NCBI GenBank assembly: GCA_024693225.1
Contig: JAILLI010000079.1
Location: forward strand, 1 to 35,728
Length of the DNA: 35,728 bases
Origin: Lachnospiraceae bacterium
GTDB taxonomy: Bacteria > Bacillota > Clostridia > Lachnospirales > Lachnospiraceae
Direction: 5' to 3'
Below the pieces are notes generated by a model that was not told the origin of the DNA, made no database searches, and was given only the letters and a program-made list of their open reading frames with translations. Below are positions 23,301-31,438 of the stretch, piece after piece (within the stretch, counting starts at the first letter, position 1; each line of letters begins with the position of its first letter). Both the position numbers and the translations under genes were made by a program.

Positions 23301-24103
23301 AGATCACCATAGATGACGATTTTGACCTTGATAAGATAATAGATTCGGGACAGTGCTTCAGGCCGTCAAGGACCGGTGATATTTACAGGTTTGTGACGGG
23401 AGAGAACCTTATTGAGATAAGATACGAAAAAGAAAGAGGCAGCAGTGAACCGGATGAGGCTCCGGTGCAGATATCGGTATCCTGCACGAAGGAGGAGTGG
23501 GACCGTATATGGCACCCTTACTTTGATCTTGATACAAACTACAGGGAGATAAGAAAGAGTATTCCAAAGGATGATACATATCTTCAGACTGCCGCAAAGT
23601 GTGGGGCCGGTATCAGGATACTGCGCCAGGACAGGTTTGAGATGCTGATCAGTTTTATAATATCCCAGAGAAAGAGCATACCTGCAATAAGGACCAGCAT
23701 AGAAAGGCTGGTCAGCCTCTGCGGTCATAAGGGTTTCTTTCCCGGACCCTCCGATATGGTTAATGTTACAGATGAGGAACTGGCTTCATGTGCTCTGGGC
23801 TACCGTCTTCCCTATGTGAAAAGTGCCGCTGAAGCTGTGGCAAATAAGGATGTGGATCTAGAAGCCCTTGATGAACTTTCCGATGAGGACCTTTTTGAGA
23901 CCTTAAAGACCTTCCGGGGGGTCGGTGATAAGGTTGCAAACTGCGTGGCACTTTTTGCTTATCACAGGACCGGAAGGGCTCCTGTCGATACCTGGATCGC
24001 AAGGGTCATAAAGGAACAGTACGGCGGTGTAAACCCCTTCCCTGCATACGGGGATCTTGCAGGTATAATGCAGCAGTACATGTTCTATCACGCCAAGGGC
24101 TGA
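23297..24103 (+). CDS. HhH-GPD DNA glycosylase (OGG1/AlkA-type)
   Basis: The protein has 268 residues and starts with TTG at 23297, overlapping the previous TGA (TTGA); GGAG lies at a proper distance upstream, and no downstream ATG keeps the N-terminal domain. Residues 1-105 are an OGG-type N-terminal domain (DSGQCFRPS, then a beta-rich part). The helix-hairpin-helix follows: MLISFIISQRKSIPAIRTSI, FRGVGDKVANCVALFA with Lys212, and APVDTWIARV with Asp231. Lys plus Asp is the pair of bifunctional 8-oxoguanine glycosylase/lyases, so it should remove oxidised or alkylated bases. It is translationally coupled to the DUF4037/DUF4125 protein and convergent with the LD-carboxypeptidase. Confidence 0.9.
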   Translation: MKITIDDDFDLDKIIDSGQCFRPSRTGDIYRFVTGENLIEIRYEKERGSSEPDEAPVQISVSCTKEEWDRIWHPYFDLDTNYREIRKSIPKDDTYLQTAAKCGAGIRILRQDRFEMLISFIISQRKSIPAIRTSIERLVSLCGHKGFFPGPSDMVNVTDEELASCALGYRLPYVKSAAEAVANKDVDLEALDELSDEDLFETLKTFRGVGDKVANCVALFAYHRTGRAPVDTWIARVIKEQYGGVNPFPAYGDLAGIMQQYMFYHAKG

Positions 24104-24108
24104 AGCCT

Positions 24109-25197
24109 TTATATCAGCGAAAAGTCTATCCGCAGGCTGTTGTCTTTTGCGGTAACATCCGCGAAGGCACCCGATATGAGGGGCATCTGGGGATACTGGT
24201 GGCCTATATCTAGATCCATCAGGATGGGAACATCGTATTTGCCCAGGATCCCGAGTATGGCATCGTGCTGGCCAAAGTCGCCGAACCTGTCATCTATACG
24301 CAGGGGACGTCCGATCAGGAAACCCTTTACATTTTTAAACCAGCCCGCATTTTCCATCTGCCACAGGGCACGTCTTACCGACATAACGGACAGATCACAG
24401 CTTTCAAGGAACCATATGATCCCGTCATCCGCATATTTTGTATTAAAGTCCGAAACCCTGTCAAACCCTGTTCCGGTAAGGGTTACCAGACAGTCCATGC
24501 AGCCGCCGATAAGCCGTCCCGCAAGGCGGACATTGTCTGTTCGCTCCACTCCCTTAAAGAGTTCCTGCTTATATGCATAGACATCCATGGTCACGTCTCT
24601 TTTCGGGTCATAGTAGGTATCTATAGGGGCCTCTGCGGCAGTCTCATCATCCTCTCCGTCTTCCGGTGTCTGTCCCCAAACATCCTTGTACCACCTGTCG
24701 TAGTTACTGACTGAAAGCTTTTTGCCGCAAAGTATGTCAAAGGCATCATCAACGCACTGATGACGGCCGGATGTAAATTTTGAAGCGCATACGGAATAAA
24801 TTGATGCGGTATCCGTCAGGGTATTGAGCAGGAAAGTAAGGTTGGTATTATCCGAATAACCCATGAACCACTTGGGAGGAGCGGCTTTTATCAGATCAAA
24901 GTCCACAAAGGGCAGTATCTCACACATCAACTCCCCGCCCCCGCAGGATATTATCACATCACAGAGGTCCTTTGTGAAAAAATCGTTGGCCTCGGCTGCA
25001 CATTTTTCTGGGGTATTGCTGATCCCGATCCCTTCATCGCAAAAGCAGTTGGGACCGGTGACGGTCTTATAGCCCATGGCTTCAAAGTTCTTAAGGGATT
25101 CCTTAAAATCACTCAGGTAAGGTTCTGTTGCGCATCCGAAACTGGGGGCTATAAAGCCTATCCTGCCGCCCTTATCCAAAAACCCGGGATATCTCAT
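24109..25197 (-). CDS. LD-carboxypeptidase family protein (S66, MccF-like)
   Basis: The protein has 362 residues. The ATG at 25197 follows GGAGG; the upstream hydrophobic extension is spurious because it runs into the promoter region of the divergent gene. S66 serine peptidases cut L,D bonds in muropeptides during wall recycling or release acyl-adenylate toxins such as microcin C. The nucleophile Ser115 lies in GYSDNTNL, the acid in WFLESCD and the His in DIGHQYPQMPLISGA. GRIGFIAPSFGCA is the N-terminal pattern of the family. A segment near residues 190-230 rich in Asp/Glu is specific to this protein or its close relatives. No signal peptide, so it is cytosolic. Confidence 0.92.
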   Translation of the reverse strand: MRYPGFLDKGGRIGFIAPSFGCATEPYLSDFKESLKNFEAMGYKTVTGPNCFCDEGIGISNTPEKCAAEANDFFTKDLCDVIISCGGGELMCEILPFVDFDLIKAAPPKWFMGYSDNTNLTFLLNTLTDTASIYSVCASKFTSGRHQCVDDAFDILCGKKLSVSNYDRWYKDVWGQTPEDGEDDETAAEAPIDTYYDPKRDVTMDVYAYKQELFKGVERTDNVRLAGRLIGGCMDCLVTLTGTGFDRVSDFNTKYADDGIIWFLESCDLSVMSVRRALWQMENAGWFKNVKGFLIGRPLRIDDRFGDFGQHDAILGILGKYDVPILMDLDIGHQYPQMPLISGAFADVTAKDNSLRIDFSLI

Positions 25198-25270
25198 GTA
25201 AAAACCTCCGCAAAAAAGAAAAAAATAAGGCAGTCTTTTTGTAAATATCAACGAACAAAACTTCCGTTTA

Positions 25271-25279
25271 TGATATAAT
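25271..25279 (+). promoter_or_regulatory. Extended -10 promoter of the HerA-like gene
   Basis: TGATATAAT (25271-25279) is a perfect TGnTATAAT element; the -35 is weak. The ATG lies 55 bases downstream. Confidence 0.6.
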
Positions 25280-25333
25280 AACTGATAACGCAATATTAGT
25301 AAATAAAGCAGCAAAGAGCGAGGAGGATATCAT

Positions 25334-26980
25334 ATGTTTAATGAAGGCAAGATATGGATCGGCAATGCGGGTGACAAGAAGGTCTCCATACTGCCCTGGA
25401 TGGCAAACAGGCACGGACTTATAGCAGGTGCTACCGGTACCGGAAAGACGACCACCTTGAAGGTCCTGACAGAGTCATTTTCCGATGCGGGTGTTCCGGT
25501 ATTTCTTGCTGACATAAAGGGTGACCTTTCGGGTCTGTGCAAAAGAGGAGAAAACAGCGATGACATGCAGGAGCGGATCAGGAAGTTCGGTCTTGATGAG
25601 GCGGGATTTACATTCAGTGAATATCCCACCCTCTTCTGGGATATATTCTGCAAGGACGGTATACCCCTTCGTACGACCGTTTCCGAGATGGGCCCCATCC
25701 TTCTTGCCAAGCTGATGGATCTTAATGATACACAGGCGGATATCCTTACCTGTCTCTTCAAGATGGCGGATGATGAGGAACTACTCCTTGTTGATATCAA
25801 GGATCTGAAGGCCATGCTCCAGTATGCGAGCGAGAACTATGCGGAGATATCCAAAAACTACGGAAATGTTACCAAGGCCAGTGTAGCAGCCATCATAAGA
25901 GGTGTAGTTGCCCTTGAAGCTTCGGGCGGCGATCAGTTCTTTACGGAACCCGGTTTTAACATCAAGGATTTCATCAGATGCGAGGACGGGCGCGGTGTCA
26001 TCAACATCCTTGACGGCAGGAAGTTAGCATCTGATCCCAGGATGTATACGGCTTTCCTCCTCTACCTTCTGTCAGAACTCTTTGAGACCCTTCCAGAGGT
26101 GGGAGATCCAGACAAGCCCAGAATGATCTTCTTCTTTGATGAAGCCCATCTCCTCTTTGATGATATCTCAAAGGCCCTGTGCCAGAAGATAGAACAGATA
26201 GTGAAGCTGATCAGAAGTAAGGGTGTCGGTATCTACTTCTGCACACAGAATCCCAGAGACATACCGGACGAAGTGCTTGCCCAGCTGGGGAACAAGATAC
26301 AGCATGCCCTCCATGCATATACTCCCGCCGAGGAGCGTGCGGTCAAGACAGCGGCCGATTCATTCAGGTCCAATCCGGAATTTGATACCAAGACGGCCAT
26401 CATGGAACTGGGAGTAGGTGAAGCCCTGATCTCTGTCCTTGATGATGACGGAGTCCCCACAACTGTGGAAAGATGCAGGGTCCTTCCTCCCGCATCCTAC
26501 ATGGGTCCGGCCGATGACTATGAGAAGGAGAAGATCTTCACTTCAAGTGATTTTTATAAAAAATACAAGGATCCCATCGAGACGGATTCTGCATATGAAT
26601 TCCTTGAGCGCCTGAAGGGCCAGCAGGAGGAAAAGAGGAAAGAGGAACTCGAACGGATAGCCGCCGAGAAGAAGGCCGCAGAGGAGGCCAAGGCTAAGGA
26701 AAAGGCCGATGCTCTTGCCGAAAAGGAAAGGCTGAAGGCTGAAGCCGCTGCCGCAAAAGAGGCCGAAAAAGAAGCAAAGGCAGCCGAGAGAGAAGAGGCG
26801 GCCAAGAAGAAGAGGATCAAGAGCGCCGCAGGTTCCGTTGCAAGCTCTGCCGCAGGCACCATAGGCCGCGAAGTCGGAAAGAGCCTTGGAGGCAAGATCG
26901 GAGGCAAATACGGTAAGACACTGGGAGGCAATATATTTGCCCAGCTCGGCAGGAGCATAATGGGGACATTGTTTAAATGA
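25334..26980 (+). CDS. HerA/YjgR-like ATPase (DUF853 family)
   Basis: The protein has 548 residues with GAGGAGG before its ATG. It is a P-loop ATPase of the HerA-FtsK superfamily: Walker A GATGTGKT at residues 32-39, FLADIKGDLSGL, Walker B MIFFFDEAHLLF near 263-274, and SKGVGIYFCTQNPRDIPD with an arginine-finger region after it. Residues about 430-500 are a highly charged Lys/Glu/Ala-rich coiled coil, and the last 50 residues are Gly-rich (GKSLGGKIGGKYGKTLGG), a common tail in this family. The E. coli relative YjgR has no established role. The stop TGA overlaps the next ATG (ATGA). Confidence 0.9.
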   Translation: MFNEGKIWIGNAGDKKVSILPWMANRHGLIAGATGTGKTTTLKVLTESFSDAGVPVFLADIKGDLSGLCKRGENSDDMQERIRKFGLDEAGFTFSEYPTLFWDIFCKDGIPLRTTVSEMGPILLAKLMDLNDTQADILTCLFKMADDEELLLVDIKDLKAMLQYASENYAEISKNYGNVTKASVAAIIRGVVALEASGGDQFFTEPGFNIKDFIRCEDGRGVINILDGRKLASDPRMYTAFLLYLLSELFETLPEVGDPDKPRMIFFFDEAHLLFDDISKALCQKIEQIVKLIRSKGVGIYFCTQNPRDIPDEVLAQLGNKIQHALHAYTPAEERAVKTAADSFRSNPEFDTKTAIMELGVGEALISVLDDDGVPTTVERCRVLPPASYMGPADDYEKEKIFTSSDFYKKYKDPIETDSAYEFLERLKGQQEEKRKEELERIAAEKKAAEEAKAKEKADALAEKERLKAEAAAAKEAEKEAKAAEREEAAKKKRIKSAAGSVASSAAGTIGREVGKSLGGKIGGKYGKTLGGNIFAQLGRSIMGTLFK

Positions 26981-28872
26981 CCTTTCCGCATTCATTCTAT
27001 GAAGATGAGATAAGATGTGATTATATCGTGCCGTCCATGGTCAAGCGTACCTGGGCGGCGCAGATGGAGATACTGAGTGATCTGGATGCCGCCTGCAGAA
27101 GGGAGCATATGGAGTATTTCGCCGAGTGGGGGACCCTGCTCGGAGCGGTGCGTCACAAAGGCTTCATCCCCTGGGATGATGATATGGACATATGCATGAA
27201 GCGCCGGGACTACACCTGTCTCATAGACAGGTGCTCATCGATCCTGCCCGATAACTATTCGATCGTCAGCTACAGGTCCAACCCGGATTTCAAGCAGATG
27301 CTCTGCCGTATCGTCAGCAGCGACCATTACCGCTTTGACAGTGAATACATGCACAAGTATTCCGGGCTTCCAATAGCTCTGGGCATAGACATCTTTCCAA
27401 TGGATTTTCTTACCGGTGATGAAGTATATGAGGCCGAAAGGGAAGAGCGTGTACGTCTGGTATATGAAGCTGTAAACGAGATCGCAGTGTATGGTACGCC
27501 TGTCTCATCCCTTAGCCCGAGACTGGATCTTATAGAAAAAAGGTGCCGCGTCAGGATCGATACGGGAGGCGATGTCTTAAGGCAGTTAAGGGAACTTCTC
27601 GAGAAGCTCTTCGCAGAGGTGGATGAGAAGGATGCGAAGTATATAACCCTCTATCCCTTATGGCTCAATAACCATTCGTTCAGGTTCCCGGCAGAGTATT
27701 ACCGGTCAAGTCTCGAATTGCCCTTCGAGAACATGACGATCCCGGTACCGGTATGCTATGATGCAATACTGTCGGCAAAGTACGGCAGGTCCTATATGAC
27801 ACAGGTTCGCAGCGGGGGCGCACATGATTATCCCTATTTTGAGACCCATGTGAATGTCTTAAAGGACCATTTCGGATTTGAATGGCCGGCCTACAGGTTC
27901 GATCCGAAGGATCTGCCCGGACAGGGGGGATCTTCCGGGGATGCGGACGCAGAAGGTGACAGGAGGGCCCTTTTTGTAACCTATGATCCCAAAGCCTTTT
28001 TGAACATGCGGCGTCTGGTCAGGGCATATGAAAAGGACGGATATGAAGTGACCATCCTTCCCGTGACAAAATATAACATAGCGCCGGATATGACGGGGAT
28101 CGAACCGGCCGGGGAAGATGAGCCGGATGAGTATTACAGGGTGGGAAACGCAGAGGTTTCACACGACAGGCAGGTCATTTTTTCCCATCCCGACGTTATA
28201 GTGACCAACTATCCATATGACGAGTATAACCTCATAACCGCGGTTGATAAGGAATTCTACTCGGTATCGCTTGCCCGGTACTGCAGGAAGCTGGTCTATG
28301 TTCCGCCTTTTGAAGCAGTCAGCTTAAAGAGCGACGATCAAAGGTCGAGGAAGATCATGCCCCTGTATGTATGCACAAAGCTTGCCGCGGTATGCCATGA
28401 GATAGTCCTTATGAGCCCTGAAATGAAGGCTGCATATACGGACTGCCTGTGCGCCTTTTCCGGTGAGGGATACAGGAAGATCTGGGAAGATAAGATCAGG
28501 GTACTGGCGCCGGATAGGGAGCCTTCAACGGTTGATACCGCAGGGAAGAAAAAAGTGGTATTCTATATTGGATTTGCCGGTTTTGCACAAAGCGGGGACC
28601 GGATGACGGACAAGATCGGAAGAGTCCTTGAGATCTTTTCGCAAAACAGTGAAAAAACAGAGGCTGTCATAAGGCTCCAGAAGGGGCTTATGGCTATCTT
28701 AAGGGAAAGGTTTCCACAGCTTGCAAGGCAGCTGGAGGCATACGGTATCAGCGAGGCCGATGAGGATACGGATATAAGCGATGCGGACGCATATTACGGG
28801 GAAGCGTCATATATAGCAACCAACATGCTCAATATGAACCGTCCCGTTATGATAATGAATACAGACTGCTGA
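26977..28872 (+). CDS. Two-domain LicD-family / CDP-glycerol-type transferase
   Basis: The protein has 631 residues; its ATG overlaps the HerA-like stop. Residues 1-310 are a LicD domain: AEWGTLLGAVRHKG and PWDDDMDICMKR (metal-binding Asp cluster), then GIDIFPMDFL and the SAKYGRSYM segment. LicD enzymes (and the fukutin/FKRP relatives) transfer phosphocholine or ribitol-phosphate from CDP donors. Residues 325-631 resemble the CDP-glycerol glycerophosphotransferase C-terminal module, with TNYPYDEYN, LVYVPPF and the final DADAYYGEASYIA...RPVMI. Both domains lack membrane segments. The C-terminal pattern recurs in the truncated gene at 1-134. I infer a surface-polymer phospho-substituent transferase that uses a CDP-alcohol, perhaps the CDP-pentitol made by the cassette at 14882-17338. 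Confidence 0.82.
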   Translation: MTFPHSFYEDEIRCDYIVPSMVKRTWAAQMEILSDLDAACRREHMEYFAEWGTLLGAVRHKGFIPWDDDMDICMKRRDYTCLIDRCSSILPDNYSIVSYRSNPDFKQMLCRIVSSDHYRFDSEYMHKYSGLPIALGIDIFPMDFLTGDEVYEAEREERVRLVYEAVNEIAVYGTPVSSLSPRLDLIEKRCRVRIDTGGDVLRQLRELLEKLFAEVDEKDAKYITLYPLWLNNHSFRFPAEYYRSSLELPFENMTIPVPVCYDAILSAKYGRSYMTQVRSGGAHDYPYFETHVNVLKDHFGFEWPAYRFDPKDLPGQGGSSGDADAEGDRRALFVTYDPKAFLNMRRLVRAYEKDGYEVTILPVTKYNIAPDMTGIEPAGEDEPDEYYRVGNAEVSHDRQVIFSHPDVIVTNYPYDEYNLITAVDKEFYSVSLARYCRKLVYVPPFEAVSLKSDDQRSRKIMPLYVCTKLAAVCHEIVLMSPEMKAAYTDCLCAFSGEGYRKIWEDKIRVLAPDREPSTVDTAGKKKVVFYIGFAGFAQSGDRMTDKIGRVLEIFSQNSEKTEAVIRLQKGLMAILRERFPQLARQLEAYGISEADEDTDISDADAYYGEASYIATNMLNMNRPVMIMNTDC

Positions 28873-28911
28873 TCATATATGACCGGCACCACTAAGAGAG
28901 GAGATGCAGTT

Positions 28912-31332
28912 ATGGCTCCGGATAACAGGCCAAGAAGCAGAGAAAAGAAAACCATAGAAGGAGTTGGAAACGTCCAGAAGAGGGGAAGCGGACTTGACAG
29001 CAGGCCTATAAGCTCCACATCGGGATCCCGTCCTTCGGGAGGCGGTATGAAAAGAGGAGGCGGTATAGGTTTCGGGACCATAATACTGATCGCCATAGTA
29101 TATTTCCTCTTTTTCAGGGGAGGTTCATCCGCAGTATCCCAGCCGGCCGGTCAGGCAGGCCAGAACCAGACCCAGCAGTCCCAGCAGGCCGAGCAGTCCC
29201 AACAGGCGCTTCCACAGACAGATGCTGCCGATACCGGCTCACAGGGTACGTCCGCCGGAGGTATCGGAGATATATTCGGCACCCTTCTCGGGGGTTATAC
29301 AACATCCGAGACTGATTACAGTTCATACAGCGAAGAGCCGGCATCATATGCCCAGCAGTCCCAGCTTGATATGAGCGTTGCCCCGGGAGCCCGCCAGAAG
29401 TTTACTTCAATAGTCGGGCAGGGTGCGGATGTGGTCACCATCATGGTCTATCTGTGCGGTACGGATCTGGAATCAAGGTGCGGCATGGGAACGGCCGATC
29501 TGCAGGAGATGGCAGCAGCAACCCTTTCCGATAACGTAAGGGTCATAGTATATACGGGCGGCTGTAAGAAATGGAAGAACAACATAGTCAGCAACACCAC
29601 CAACCAGATATATCAGGTTAAGGGGGGAGGAGTAAAGCTCCTTGAGAAGGACATGGGTTCCGTTTCCATGTCCGATCCCGCAACGCTTACGACATTCATC
29701 AGATACTGCAATGATAATTTCCCGGCCAACAGGAACGAACTGATACTCTGGGATCACGGAAGCGGATCCCTTTCCGGATACGCATATGATGAAAAGTTCC
29801 CCAAGAGCGGATCCATGAGCCTTTCGGGTATCAAGAAGGCCATAGCCGACAGTCAGGTCAAGTTTGATTTTGTAGGCTTTGATGCCTGCCTCATGGCAAC
29901 GGTCGAAACAGCCCTCATGCTGTCGGATTACGCCGATTATATGATAGCATCCGAGGAGACGGAACCGGGTGTCGGCTGGTATTACACAAACTGGCTTACA
30001 AAGCTTTCGGCAGATACCGGCATGCCTACGCCGGAGATCGGAAAGAACATAATCGATGACTTCGTCGGCATGTGCGACAAGAAATGCCCGGGCCAGAAGG
30101 CAACACTGTCAGTCACGGATCTTGCCGAGGTCGCCGCTACCGTTCCCGACAAGCTCAACCACTTCTCCACCAGCACGAGCAAGCTCATCGGAGACGTGAA
30201 CGGGTACATGACCGTTTCAAAGGCCAGGAACAACACCAAGGAATTCGCACAGTCATCCAAGATAGACCAGATTGATTTCATCCATTTCGCCCAGCTCCTT
30301 GATACACCGGAGAGCAGGGAGCTTGCCGATGTTCTGTCTTCCTGCGTGAAATACAACAGGACACAGAGGAATATAACAAATGCCAACGGCCTGTCGGTAT
30401 ACTTCCCTTACAAGAAGGTGTCCAAGACCGGAAACATGGTCAGGACCTACGAGCAGATAGGTATAGACAGCGCCTATTCAGACTGTATAAGGGCTTTTGC
30501 TGAAAATGAACAGTCGGGACAGTCCACAACGGACGGTGCGGGATCTCCTCTGGGTTCTCTTTTCGGAAGCCTCTACGGAAGCGACTATGCGGGAGCTGGC
30601 GGAGAGACCTACTCCGGTTATTCGGATGCTCTCGGAGGCCTCATGTCAGCCCTCCTTACGGGAAGGAGCCACACATCGCAGAACATGGATACCGACATCC
30701 TTACACCCGTGGATAACGGAAAGGGAAAAGAAGTATTCAGGCTGTCCGAAGACCAGTGGAAGAAGGTATCCATGGTGGACCTCAATGTCTTCATAGATGA
30801 CGGGGAAGGCTTTATAGATTTAGGACTTGACAATGTCTTCAAGTATGACAGTGACAATAACCTTCTGGCGGAATTCGACAACACCTGGATGTCCATAAAC
30901 GGCAACGTGGTAGCATACTATCATACCGATTCGGAAGATGACGGCCAAAGGTACTGCTTCAACGGATATGTACCTGCTTATCTGAACGGCCAGAGAGTTG
31001 AGCTTCTGCTTACCTTCTCTGATCAGTTCCCGGACGGTACCATAACCGGAGCAAGGTATGTATATGATGATGAGCCGGATGAGGTCGATACGGTCGCGAA
31101 GAATACGGTAGCCCTCTCGGCAGGAGATAAGCTGGAGTTCATCTGCAGATACTATGATTATAACGGAAACTACAAGGATACTTTCTATCTGGGAGATCCC
31201 CTGATCCTTGATTCGCCGGATGTTCAGATAGCAAACATCAGCCTTGGCAATGCAAAAGCAAAGGCAACATATGTGTTCACGGATATGTACCAGCAACAGT
31301 ACTGGAGTCCAGTTGTCAAGATCACGAAGTGA
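28912..31332 (+). CDS. Membrane-anchored clostripain-like (C11) cysteine protease
   Basis: The protein has 806 residues. ATG 28912 is chosen since AGAGAGGAG lies before it, whereas the earlier ATG has none. After a basic N-terminus (about residues 1-48), a Gly-Ile-rich membrane helix (FGTIILIAIVYFLFF, near 55-70) anchors it; the rest is outside. A Gln/Ser-rich linker (GQNQTQQSQQAEQSQQ) leads to the C11 domain: VTIMVYLCGTDLES, then His282 in WDHGSGS and Cys326 in DACLM. C11 proteases cut after Arg or Lys. The C-terminal part (about 590-806) is a beta-rich unknown region. The stop codon lies inside the hairpin of repeat copy B. Target is unknown. Confidence 0.9.
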   Translation: MAPDNRPRSREKKTIEGVGNVQKRGSGLDSRPISSTSGSRPSGGGMKRGGGIGFGTIILIAIVYFLFFRGGSSAVSQPAGQAGQNQTQQSQQAEQSQQALPQTDAADTGSQGTSAGGIGDIFGTLLGGYTTSETDYSSYSEEPASYAQQSQLDMSVAPGARQKFTSIVGQGADVVTIMVYLCGTDLESRCGMGTADLQEMAAATLSDNVRVIVYTGGCKKWKNNIVSNTTNQIYQVKGGGVKLLEKDMGSVSMSDPATLTTFIRYCNDNFPANRNELILWDHGSGSLSGYAYDEKFPKSGSMSLSGIKKAIADSQVKFDFVGFDACLMATVETALMLSDYADYMIASEETEPGVGWYYTNWLTKLSADTGMPTPEIGKNIIDDFVGMCDKKCPGQKATLSVTDLAEVAATVPDKLNHFSTSTSKLIGDVNGYMTVSKARNNTKEFAQSSKIDQIDFIHFAQLLDTPESRELADVLSSCVKYNRTQRNITNANGLSVYFPYKKVSKTGNMVRTYEQIGIDSAYSDCIRAFAENEQSGQSTTDGAGSPLGSLFGSLYGSDYAGAGGETYSGYSDALGGLMSALLTGRSHTSQNMDTDILTPVDNGKGKEVFRLSEDQWKKVSMVDLNVFIDDGEGFIDLGLDNVFKYDSDNNLLAEFDNTWMSINGNVVAYYHTDSEDDGQRYCFNGYVPAYLNGQRVELLLTFSDQFPDGTITGARYVYDDEPDEVDTVAKNTVALSAGDKLEFICRYYDYNGNYKDTFYLGDPLILDSPDVQIANISLGNAKAKATYVFTDMYQQQYWSPVVKITK

Positions 31333-31398
31333 TCTTGACAGGCCGAGCGCCGCATATCCCACATGAAATGTGGGATGCTTCCGGCGAGGATGAGCGGA
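31314..31398 (+). repeat. GAA-hairpin repeat element, copy B
   Basis: TGTCAAGATCAC - GAA - GTGATCTTGACA (31314-31340) is a perfect 12-bp stem with a GAA loop, whose left arm and loop code for the last residues of the protease and whose right arm contains its stop. It is followed by GGCCGAGCGCCGC, then ATCCCACAT - GAA - ATGTGGGAT (a second stem with a GAA loop), CGGCG (pairing with CGCCG upstream) and GAGCGGA. Copy A at 7001-7049 has the same frame but lacks the second hairpin. No T-run follows. Confidence 0.8.
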
Positions 31399-31438
31399 TC
31401 TGGCATGATGCTGTGTTGGAGTTTTACAAGGAGGAACC

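Noticed and set aside
25198-25314. Hydrophobic N-terminal extension of the LD-carboxypeptidase
   Set aside because: It crosses the promoter of the divergent gene, and GGAGG clearly marks ATG 25197.
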